Origin: Planctomycetota bacterium
GTDB taxonomy: Bacteria > Planctomycetota > Phycisphaerae > Phycisphaerales > SM1A02
Direction: 5' to 3'
Length of the DNA stretch: 14,165 bases
Assembly: GCA_022567855.1 (NCBI GenBank)
Contig: JADFGE010000029.1
Span: 1-14,165, forward strand
The position numbers and the translations under genes were made by a program. Below the pieces are notes generated by a model. The model was not told where the DNA came from. It saw only the letters and a list, made by a program, of their open reading frames with translations, and did not search any database. Positions within the stretch are counted from its first letter, which is position 1; each line of letters starts with the position of its first letter. Below, piece after piece: positions 1 through 6,565 of this stretch.

Positions 1-7
1 GTTGGGC

Positions 8-27
8 GCGGGGTGCTTTATCCCCGC
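8..27. terminator. Small GC hairpin downstream of the efflux gene
   Basis: A perfect 6-bp stem (GCGGGG at 8-13, CCCCGC at 22-27) encloses an 8-base loop. It lies about 80 bases past the stop of the minus-strand TolC-like gene. No T-run follows it on the minus strand, so it is not a convincing intrinsic terminator. The rest of 1-109 shows nothing that looks coding. Confidence 0.2.
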
Positions 28-109
28 CATTACCTACATTAGTCGGAAACTCGCCCTGAATCGAGCCTCTCTAGCCCCGAATCTGCCCCTGTTTATCCTC
101 GTTGGGTGC

Positions 110-1912
110 CTATCCGGCCGGTTCGCCCGCGGGATCGGGGCCGTTGTCGGGGTCATCCGCTTCACCCTGCGTTATCCCTTGCAGCGGCCGAATTGATCCG
201 TCGGATTGGACGCGCATCCGGCCCGTATCGAGCAAGTACCGCAAGATGCCCACCTGCAGGTCGCGCACGGCCCGATCATAGGCGTCGCGGGCGCGGTTGA
301 GGCCCTCGATGGCGTCGCTGCGCTCCAGGGCGGTGGCCCGGTCCGGGGCAGCCTCAATGACGTCCACGCGGCGCTGGGCGATGATCCTGTTTTGGTCCTG
401 AAGCACCACGCTGAATCGTGCACGGTCCACGTTGCGAACCGAGGCTCGCGCTTCCACCGCCATCGTGTCCCGGAAGCGGTCAAACTCCCGAATCGCTCGT
501 TCCACGTTGATCTGGGCCCGGCGAACGTCGAGGCGCTCGATCTCACGATCCAGCGGCAGGCCGAACGTCACCGAAGCGATGAACGACGAGTCGTCAGTCT
601 CGAAGTCAAGCCCCGCCCGGGCCCGCTCGTCGTCAGTTGGTATCGAGACCGAGCCGGAGAGGTTCAAGTCCGGGAGCAAGTCGTTTCTGGCGTTCGCGAC
701 CGCGCGACGAGCATCATCAAGTTGGTCCCGACGGGTCTGAAGGTCCAGCCGGTACGACAGCGCGGCCCGCACGGCGGCATTGAGATCAGCCCTAGGCGGA
801 CGAAGATCGAACATCGACGTCTCGATAATCACCGGCTCATCCTGCGGCATCCCGAGCCGCACCCTGAATAGATCGACCGTCAGGCGAAACCGTTCACGCT
901 GCGAGTTGAGACTGTCCCGCGCTTCGAGCGTTTCCCCCACCGCTTGGGCGGCCCCGAAAGGAGGCTCTCGACCTGCGTCGACCAGCGCCTGGGTTCGTTT
1001 TTCCGCCGCTTCCCGCATCTGGACCTGGCTCTCGGCGTTCTCAATCACTTGCGTCTGCACCACCAGATCAAGGAAATCCTGGGCGATCTCGAACAAGAAC
1101 TCACGCCGAAAACGCTCAAAACCGCGGGCGGCGTACACCATGTTCCGCTCCGCCTGGATGCGATCCTCCCGGGCGACCTGGCCGGCCCCGCGCAGCAGTG
1201 GAATGTTGGCGCTGAAGATCAGCTCAGCGGTTTGGACGTTCTCCCCGGCCACACGCTGGTGCAGGTCCTCGGTCGCGCGGGCCAGGGCTCGGGCCGAGAC
1301 TTCACCCCCGTACGGAAGACGCTGCGTCACGCCGAATTCGTTGACCAGCCGAAGCGCCGAGTCGAACGTTGCGTTGTCGCCGTCGGCGTCGATCGTGGCC
1401 GACAAATCGTCAAAGAACCGTGGACCCCAGCGATGTCGCTCGATCAGCAGCCGCAGCCCGGCCAGTACGTACTCCTCCTCCTCGAAGCGGTACTCGCGAC
1501 TGTGGCGGATCGCATAGGACAGCACGCCGCGCAGATCCAAGTGCACAGCGTCGGGCGAGAGCTCCGAATACCCCTCGAGCCGCCGCATTACGGCGTCGGC
1601 GTTGTCCGACTCGTTGATGGGCGTGAAGGTCAATTCGTCGGCCGAGGGATTCACCGTTGGCACATCTTCGCGGTACAGGTCGCGATCGCGCCTGTCCAAG
1701 CCAAAGCGGCTCGGCGTCGAAACGCGCGGGACGATCGCGTCGGCCCCCAGCGTGGCCGTGCTCTGGGCGAGCAGCTCGGTCGTCCTCCGATCGATGCGCT
1801 CAAAGGCTGTTTCGCAGCCGCCGGCGAAGGCCAATACCGCGGCGCAGAGGCCAAGGGTCGCCGTCAGTTTGGGAGGGGTGCTGTTGAAGTGAGGAACGGG
1901 TGTCGGTTTCAT
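110..1912 (-). CDS. TolC-family outer-membrane efflux protein (probable lipoprotein)
   Basis: A 600-residue protein of the outer membrane efflux protein (OEP/TolC) family, expected to form the trimeric outer-membrane channel of a tripartite export system. The start at 1912 gives a hydrophobic signal segment (residues about 16-32) ending in FAGGC, so Cys33 may be lipidated; the lipobox is imperfect, with Ala rather than Leu at -3. Family hallmarks are two long helical hairpin repeats rich in Arg, Glu and Ala (about 225-345 and 420-570), beta-strand stretches with alternating polarity (FGVTQRLPYGGEVSARA; SFIASVTFGLPLD), and IPLLRGAG before the first helix pair. The length is somewhat above the usual 420-500 because of N- and C-terminal extensions; the C-terminus is Asp/Pro/Gly-rich. 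No periplasmic adaptor or pump lies in the window; partners could lie beyond the left edge. The family call is firm and the substrate unknown. Confidence 0.9.
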   Translation of the reverse strand: MKPTPVPHFNSTPPKLTATLGLCAAVLAFAGGCETAFERIDRRTTELLAQSTATLGADAIVPRVSTPSRFGLDRRDRDLYREDVPTVNPSADELTFTPINESDNADAVMRRLEGYSELSPDAVHLDLRGVLSYAIRHSREYRFEEEEYVLAGLRLLIERHRWGPRFFDDLSATIDADGDNATFDSALRLVNEFGVTQRLPYGGEVSARALARATEDLHQRVAGENVQTAELIFSANIPLLRGAGQVAREDRIQAERNMVYAARGFERFRREFLFEIAQDFLDLVVQTQVIENAESQVQMREAAEKRTQALVDAGREPPFGAAQAVGETLEARDSLNSQRERFRLTVDLFRVRLGMPQDEPVIIETSMFDLRPPRADLNAAVRAALSYRLDLQTRRDQLDDARRAVANARNDLLPDLNLSGSVSIPTDDERARAGLDFETDDSSFIASVTFGLPLDREIERLDVRRAQINVERAIREFDRFRDTMAVEARASVRNVDRARFSVVLQDQNRIIAQRRVDVIEAAPDRATALERSDAIEGLNRARDAYDRAVRDLQVGILRYLLDTGRMRVQSDGSIRPLQGITQGEADDPDNGPDPAGEPAG

Positions 1913-2056
1913 GGGTTCAATGACAGTTGTACCAAGCCGCGGCCGTCAGGTCATACATGGTTCGTCCAAAACACGTTGCGTCCGATAGCGCGGGCGGTGG
2001 TGCGGACGGCGGGGGCGAGTCGCGAATCGAGGCGGGGTTGAGGCCGCGATCCAAGG

Positions 2057-2087
2057 TTGGGCACCCAGCCTGCCGTCTGGCTACACT
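2057..2087 (+). promoter_or_regulatory. Possible promoter for a leaderless GH35-like mRNA
   Basis: TTGGGC (2057-2062) and TACACT (2082-2087) resemble -35 and -10 boxes, but the spacer is a long 19 bases. The -10-like box ends 7 bases before the chosen ATG at 2095, so transcription would begin at or next to the start codon. No Shine-Dalgarno sequence precedes that ATG, which agrees with a leaderless message. This is weak on sequence alone. Confidence 0.25.
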
Positions 2088-2094
2088 CTCGGCC

Positions 2095-4866
2095 ATGGCT
2101 CGCGTGACCTACGACAGTCAAAGCTTTTCGATCGACGGCCGGCGTATTTGGGTCTTGGGCGGGTCGATCCACTACGCCCGAGTGCCGGTGGAGGCATGGT
2201 CGGATCGGATCGCCGCCGCGGCCCAGGCGGGTCTCAACACGATCGAGACGGTCTGTCCGTGGGCTCTGCATGAGCCGCGCAAGGGCCGTTTCTGTTTTAC
2301 CGGCCAAGCCGATGTCCGCCGATTCGTGGAGTTGTGCGCCGAGGCGGGAATGTGGGTCGTGCTCCGGCCGGGCCCGTTCATCGCCGACGGCTATGACGCC
2401 GGAGGCCTGCCGGCCTGGTTGATTGAGATGCCGCATGTTGCGCTTCGCCAGGCGAACGAGCCGTTTCTCGAGCGGGTAAGCCTCTACTTCCGCAAGCTGC
2501 TCAGTGAGCTGTCCGGTCTCCAGGCGTCGGATGGCGGCCCCATCCTCCTCGTCCAAAGCGAGCACGCGTGGCTGTGCTCCAACCACGTCCAGGCCGACCG
2601 TTATCTTCTGGAGATTACACGCTACATCCGGGGAAATGGCGTCAACGTGCCGATTTTCAACACGAACGACCTGTGGCAGGAGTCGCCGGGCACCATCGAC
2701 ACCTGGCGAGGACGCGACGACCTGCTCCTTCATCTGCGTCAACTACGCTCCGTGCAGCGCGACGCGCCCCGGCTGGTCAGCGCCTTCCAGGCGGCGGATC
2801 AGCAGACGTGGGGCGGTGCACGAGGCGATGATCTCTCAGCGCCGGCCCTCTTGCATCGGCTGGCGCAGGTGCTGGCCGCGGGCGCTCAGCCGATCGTCTC
2901 GCCGTTTCACGGGGGCACGAACTTCGGTTTTCTCGGCGGACGGGCCGCCGGCGCTGCGGATCGCTTCGTGGCCACTACCGTCGCTCCGGGTGCTCCGCTG
3001 GGCGAAGCCGGCGCGCGCGGCCCGAAATACAACGTGATTCGGCGCTTGTTCACCTTTGCCCGTGATTTCAGTCATGTCTTTGCCGATCTCGACCCGGATT
3101 ACCACCCGGTCACCTTGGACCATGCTGATCTTTCGACCGCCCCCTCCGGTCGATCGAAGCAAGCTGCGCGACCGATCTCGGTTGTGCCGCTTCGCGGTGC
3201 GGCTGGTCGCGTGGTATTCGTCTTCAGCGACGGCGGACCGCGTGAAGCGACGCTGCTGCTGGATCACGGGATCCGGCTACCAGTGAATCTGGGTGATCAG
3301 CTCGTGGGCTGGTACATCTTCGATGTCGATTTGCAGGGCCTCGGGCATCTGGAGTACGCGAATCTTTGCCCGTTCGCGTTGGTCGATCGGTCGATCCTGG
3401 TGCTGCAAGGACCCGCCAAAGCCCCCGTGCTTCTTTCGATCGGCGGCAGCTCGCTCGAGGTGACCGTGCCCACCGGCCCCAAGCCGCTCGTGCGTGAGCA
3501 TAAGAACATCACGATCGTGATCTGCAATCAGCAACAGATCGACGAGACGTACTGCGATTCGCACGCGGTGTATATCGGCGTAGGCGGCTTCGATCGCGAG
3601 GGCTCGCCCGTTCCCGGGGGTGGATCTGCGCCGGCGTGGAAGGTCACAAAGGATGCCGGACTCGAGAAGATTACCATTGCCCCGTTAGCCCGGACACGAG
3701 CCGCACTCAAGATGACCCAGTGGGAAGCGGCGTCGAGGTCGGCGCACGTGGATGGAAGCTCGCCACGCTTCGCCACGCTCGACGGACCGGCCACCCTCGC
3801 TGAATGTGGCGCTGCGTTGGGCTACGGTTGGTATCGGATACAATTCAAAGTATCGTCGACGCGCAAGCGCCGGCTGCACCTTCCACATGTCGCGGATCGC
3901 GCACACCTTTTTCTGGATGGCGTCCACTGGCGTCTCGTCGGCGTTGGACGCGGGGCTCAGCACCGCCCCTTCGACCTGTCCCTGGAAAAAGGTCAGCACA
4001 CGCTCGTTGCACTCGTAGACAACCTTGGTCGGTTTGCCGAAGGAAACGACCTCGGCAACCGGACAGGATTTTTTGGTCATCTCTATGACGTCAAACCGCT
4101 GCGCAGCATCAAGCCCAAGCGGGTTCGCCACACGCCGGTGGACCCGTTCGCGCTGCGCGATTATGTCGCGGGTCGGACGTACGGTCAGCTCAGCGACCCG
4201 GGGCAACTGACCTGGACGTTCTTACACGCGAGGAAGACACCCATCCTCGTCGAGGTCGACGGCGCTGAGGCCAGTGGAACGTTCCTGATCAACGACGAGC
4301 CTCTGGCGTATTACGCGGGCGCGACGGGCGGGCGGCGGCTGGAACTGCTCATCGACCCGGCAACGACCGAGGCGTTTCGACGCGGCAAGAACGTCCTGCG
4401 GTTCGCCCCCGACGCTCGACAACCCCGCGCCCAAGCGGAGATTGCCGCCGCGACCACGTTGTACGAATGCATTGAGTCGCTGACCGCCTCCGGCACCTGG
4501 GCCTATGCCAAATGGGAGCCGCCCAAGACCAGCGAGTTTGAGCAGACCGGCAGCACGACCGCTCATCGGCGACGCGGCGCTCCGTGCTGGTGGCGAACCG
4601 TGGTCACGCTGGAATCGACCGAGCCGGCCGTGTGGTTTGATACGTTGGGACTGAGCAAGGGGCAAGTCTTCGTCAATGGGAACAACCTTGGGCGATACTT
4701 CACGGCCACCGCCGATGGGAAGGCCGTCGGCCCGCAGCGCTGGCTGTATGTGCCCGGATCCTGGCTCGAGCCAGGCAACGAGAACGAGATTCTGATTTTC
4801 GACGAGCACGGATTCGCACCCCACCGCACCCGCCTCGTCTTTAGCGCGACCGGACCGTTGAAGTAG
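2095..4866 (+). CDS. GH35-family (beta-galactosidase-like) protein, predicted catalytically inactive
   Basis: A 923-residue protein with the full GH35 layout. The TIM-barrel part (about 1-320) has GGSIHYARVP, NTIETVCPW with LHEP, RPGPF, GGLPAWL, GGPILLVQ and FHGGTNFGF (271-279). Beta domains follow, with WYRIQF (from about 579) and the C-terminal jelly roll KGQVFVNGNNLGRY (855-868), GPQRWLYVPG. The ATG at 2095 is preferred to an upstream in-frame ATG at 1927 because GH35 similarity begins a few residues later. No signal peptide is seen, so it is probably cytoplasmic. Both catalytic glutamates are missing: the usual QVENEY reads QSEHAW (acid/base Glu to Ala158) and the usual VSEYWxGWFDHWG reads VSAFQAADQQTWG (nucleophile Glu to Ala230). 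Other galactose-contact positions also differ (see findings). The reading frame is intact over 2.7 kb, so this is not an obvious pseudogene. The fold is near certain; lack of hydrolase activity is inferred. A carbohydrate-binding or regulatory role is possible but unproven. Confidence 0.93.
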   Translation: MARVTYDSQSFSIDGRRIWVLGGSIHYARVPVEAWSDRIAAAAQAGLNTIETVCPWALHEPRKGRFCFTGQADVRRFVELCAEAGMWVVLRPGPFIADGYDAGGLPAWLIEMPHVALRQANEPFLERVSLYFRKLLSELSGLQASDGGPILLVQSEHAWLCSNHVQADRYLLEITRYIRGNGVNVPIFNTNDLWQESPGTIDTWRGRDDLLLHLRQLRSVQRDAPRLVSAFQAADQQTWGGARGDDLSAPALLHRLAQVLAAGAQPIVSPFHGGTNFGFLGGRAAGAADRFVATTVAPGAPLGEAGARGPKYNVIRRLFTFARDFSHVFADLDPDYHPVTLDHADLSTAPSGRSKQAARPISVVPLRGAAGRVVFVFSDGGPREATLLLDHGIRLPVNLGDQLVGWYIFDVDLQGLGHLEYANLCPFALVDRSILVLQGPAKAPVLLSIGGSSLEVTVPTGPKPLVREHKNITIVICNQQQIDETYCDSHAVYIGVGGFDREGSPVPGGGSAPAWKVTKDAGLEKITIAPLARTRAALKMTQWEAASRSAHVDGSSPRFATLDGPATLAECGAALGYGWYRIQFKVSSTRKRRLHLPHVADRAHLFLDGVHWRLVGVGRGAQHRPFDLSLEKGQHTLVALVDNLGRFAEGNDLGNRTGFFGHLYDVKPLRSIKPKRVRHTPVDPFALRDYVAGRTYGQLSDPGQLTWTFLHARKTPILVEVDGAEASGTFLINDEPLAYYAGATGGRRLELLIDPATTEAFRRGKNVLRFAPDARQPRAQAEIAAATTLYECIESLTASGTWAYAKWEPPKTSEFEQTGSTTAHRRRGAPCWWRTVVTLESTEPAVWFDTLGLSKGQVFVNGNNLGRYFTATADGKAVGPQRWLYVPGSWLEPGNENEILIFDEHGFAPHRTRLVFSATGPLK

Positions 4867-4922
4867 CCCTCACAGGGGCAGGGAAGGCCTGATCATCCCC
4901 ACCGCCGCCTGTAGAACCGTTT

Positions 4923-4949
4923 GGCAGCGAGATCGATGCTTGCCGTTTT
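4923..4949 (+). terminator. Weak intrinsic-terminator-like hairpin after the GH35-like gene
   Basis: GGCAGC (4923-4928) can pair with GCTTGCC (4938-4944) through a one-base bulge, and the stem is followed at once by GTTTT. It sits 56 bases past the GH35-like stop. The stem is short and it overlaps the candidate -35 box of the next gene. Confidence 0.25.
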
Positions 4950-4967
4950 CTCGCCAGCCGTTATTCT
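4940..4967 (+). promoter_or_regulatory. Candidate sigma-70-type promoter for fic
   Basis: TTGCCG (4940-4945) and TATTCT (4962-4967) are separated by 16 bases, each matching four of six consensus positions. Transcription would start near 4974, about 50 bases before the Fic start codon. The -10 box forms the left end of the inverted repeat at 4961-4992. The stretch is visibly more AT-rich than its surroundings. Confidence 0.35.
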
Positions 4968-4992
4968 AGTTTTGGCGTCAAATCGAGAATAA
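4961..4992. promoter_or_regulatory. 32-bp imperfect palindrome, probable operator of the fic gene
   Basis: The outer arms TTATTCT (4961-4967) and AGAATAA (4986-4992) are exact inverted repeats. Moving inward, 13 of the 16 paired positions are complementary and one mismatch is a G-T pair. The centre lies between 4976 and 4977. The element covers the candidate -10 box and start site and ends 32 bases before the Fic ATG. A two-fold symmetric site in this place fits binding by a dimeric regulator. The C-terminal winged helix of the Fic protein itself is the obvious candidate (inference). Confidence 0.45.
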
Positions 4993-5024
4993 GAGCAACG
5001 GTACTTGCAGGAAGTATCATAAGA

Positions 5025-6203
5025 ATGCGGGTTGAGGACTTCACCGAGCGGGCCAGCGGCCGAGTTGTCCACCTGGATAGGGTGTCCCACGAAGGCGTCG
5101 CATTTATACCCGATCCTCTGCCGCCAGACGTGTTATGGGACAGCCAGACTGTTTCGTTACTGTCTACGGCCGATCGCGCGCTTGGACGGTTGGCTGGCGT
5201 CGGCCAGACCTTGCCAAATCAACATCTGCTGATCGGGTCGTTCAAGCGGCGTGAGGCGGTGCTGTCCAGCCGCATCGAAGGCACGCAGGCATCCATGGAC
5301 GATCTTCTTTTGTTCGAGGCGGCGCCGACCGTGCAGCCGCGCGTGCCCGACGTTCGTGAAGTGTGGAACTATGTGCGCGCTCTTGAGCACGGGCTCGACC
5401 GTCAGAAGAACCTCCCCATGAGCAAGCGACTTATGCGCGAGATGCACGGCATCTTGCTCGAAGGAGTTCGTGGTCAGGAACATACGCCCGGCGAGTTCCG
5501 TCGATCGCAGAACTGGATCGGGCCGCCGGGTTGTACGCTCGCCGACGCGACGTTCGTTCCACCTCCACCTTCCGAGATGTGCGAGGCGATCGATGCTCTG
5601 GAAGCATACTTGCACGAACCAAGCACTCTTCCACCGTTGGTTCGGCTGGCAGTGATCCACTACCAGTTCGAGGCGATTCATCCATTCCTCGACGGCAACG
5701 GGCGAATCGGGCGGTTGATGATAACGCTCTTGTTGTGTATGGAAGGTATTCTGCCCGGGCCGTTGCTCTATTTGAGCGCGTACTTTGAACGCCGCCGCAG
5801 TGAGTACTATGCAGGTCTTCTGAACGTGAGTTGCGACGGACGATGGACCGAGTGGATCACGTTCTTTCTACGGGGTGTTGCCGAGGAGGCCATGGATGGC
5901 GTCGATCGTGCCACGAGACTCCTGGTCCTGCGTGAGCGATATCGCGAGGCATTCCATTCCGCGCGATCACCGGCGCTGCTCCTGAAACTGATCGATGAAC
6001 TCTTTGCCGCACCTGCGATGACCGCGGCGCGGGCCGCAGAAGTGCTCCGTGTGACGCCAACTACGGCTCAACGCAACATTGACAAACTTGTTCGTTCGGG
6101 CATCCTGCGCGAGACTACCGGCAGGAAACGGTATCGAGTCTTTCTGGCTGATGAAATCATCAGGGTGCTGAGTGAACAGCGTCTGCCTGCCCCTCCAGCG
6201 TAA
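5025..6203 (+). CDS. Fic-family protein AMP-transferase with inhibitory helix and C-terminal winged helix
   Basis: A 392-residue Fic-domain protein. Fic enzymes usually transfer AMP, sometimes another phosphate-containing group, from a nucleotide to a hydroxyl on a target protein. The catalytic loop is complete, HPFLDGNGRIGR at residues 219-230: His219 is the base, Asp223 the metal ligand, and Asn225, Arg227 and Arg230 contact nucleotide phosphates. The N-terminal part carries the inhibitory motif (S/T)xxxE(G/N) as SSRIEG (81-86), Glu85 being the residue expected to block productive ATP binding. This arrangement, with a C-terminal winged helix (about 325-385; AAEVLRVTPTTAQRNIDKLVRSGIL), matches the multidomain SoFic-type group. 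The length is typical. The ATG at 5025 has AGGAAG ten bases upstream. It is first in a plus-strand cassette with a 72-residue ORF and a DNA methyltransferase. The winged helix and upstream palindrome suggest autoregulation. Its target is unknown. Confidence 0.95.
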   Translation: MRVEDFTERASGRVVHLDRVSHEGVAFIPDPLPPDVLWDSQTVSLLSTADRALGRLAGVGQTLPNQHLLIGSFKRREAVLSSRIEGTQASMDDLLLFEAAPTVQPRVPDVREVWNYVRALEHGLDRQKNLPMSKRLMREMHGILLEGVRGQEHTPGEFRRSQNWIGPPGCTLADATFVPPPPSEMCEAIDALEAYLHEPSTLPPLVRLAVIHYQFEAIHPFLDGNGRIGRLMITLLLCMEGILPGPLLYLSAYFERRRSEYYAGLLNVSCDGRWTEWITFFLRGVAEEAMDGVDRATRLLVLRERYREAFHSARSPALLLKLIDELFAAPAMTAARAAEVLRVTPTTAQRNIDKLVRSGILRETTGRKRYRVFLADEIIRVLSEQRLPAPPA

Positions 6204-6228
6204 TTGGCTGTATTCTGGATTCCACGTG

Positions 6229-6447
6229 ATGCGACGAATCCGACTGACCAAGGACCAGAAAGAGACTCTCATTGAGTTGTATACACGGACCAATCGCACG
6301 GTCGATGATTTGCCCTATACCGAGGAGTTTGAGGCTTTCTACACGGCCTTCGTTGCGCGTACTGGACTGATGATGACACGACATGACGTCTGGCGGGCTC
6401 TGGCGAGCCAACGCAAGGCGAAGCGCCTGGTCCGAAAGGAGCGGTGA
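6229..6447 (+). CDS. Small basic protein of unknown function (72 residues)
   Basis: It starts 25 bases after the Fic stop and ends 118 bases before the methyltransferase start, on the same strand. The ATG at 6229 is preferred over the in-frame ATG at 6172, which would overlap the end of fic and add 19 residues. Neither has a strong ribosome-binding site; GGA near 6217-6219 is the best seen. The sequence looks all-helical, with charged segments QKETLIELYTRTNRT and YTEEFEAFYTAFVARTG, then TRHDVWRALASQRK and a strongly basic tail ending VRKER. The basic end and helix pattern would suit nucleic-acid binding, but no known family was recognised. Its composition looks like a real protein, and its position between two recognisable genes supports it. 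It could be a partner of Fic or of the methyltransferase; an antitoxin role is possible but unsupported. Confidence 0.6.
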   Translation: MRRIRLTKDQKETLIELYTRTNRTVDDLPYTEEFEAFYTAFVARTGLMMTRHDVWRALASQRKAKRLVRKER

Positions 6448-6541
6448 GTGGTGTCGATTCGCGCGCAACGCTAACGAATCGCGGCGTCGCCAACCTACAC
6501 CAAATACCATCCTGCACCCACCGGTATCTTGCGTTACACTG

Positions 6542-6560
6542 CCTGCAATCGCAGGAGGTG
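6542..6560 (+). promoter_or_regulatory. Methyltransferase ribosome-binding site inside a small hairpin
   Basis: AGGAGGTG (6553-6560) is a near-ideal Shine-Dalgarno sequence five bases before the ATG at 6566, and it fixes that start over an upstream in-frame ATG at 6383. Its first three bases lie in the right arm of a perfect 5-bp hairpin, CCTGC (6542-6546) with loop AATC and GCAGG (6551-6555). A -10-like TACACT sits at 6535-6540 without a clear -35 box; a transcript begun from it (about 6547) would lack the left arm. Confidence 0.5.
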
Positions 6561-6565
6561 AACGA

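Noticed and set aside
944..2041. A 365-codon plus-strand open frame opposite the TolC-like gene
   Set aside because: It lies antisense to a clear OEP family protein, its composition is Arg/Gly/Gln-rich without domains, and it has no ribosome-binding site.
1927..2094. The 56-codon in-frame extension upstream of the GH35-like start
   Set aside because: The extension is low-complexity, has no signal peptide, lies in the divergent promoter region and precedes the first family-like residues.
1951..2742. A 263-codon minus-strand open frame reaching into the GH35-like gene
   Set aside because: It overlaps conserved GH35 motifs on the other strand and shows no protein family features.
4867..4878. 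CCCT-CAC-AGGG hairpin just after the GH35-like stop
   Set aside because: The stem has only four base pairs and no T-run, too small for a terminator or regulatory element.
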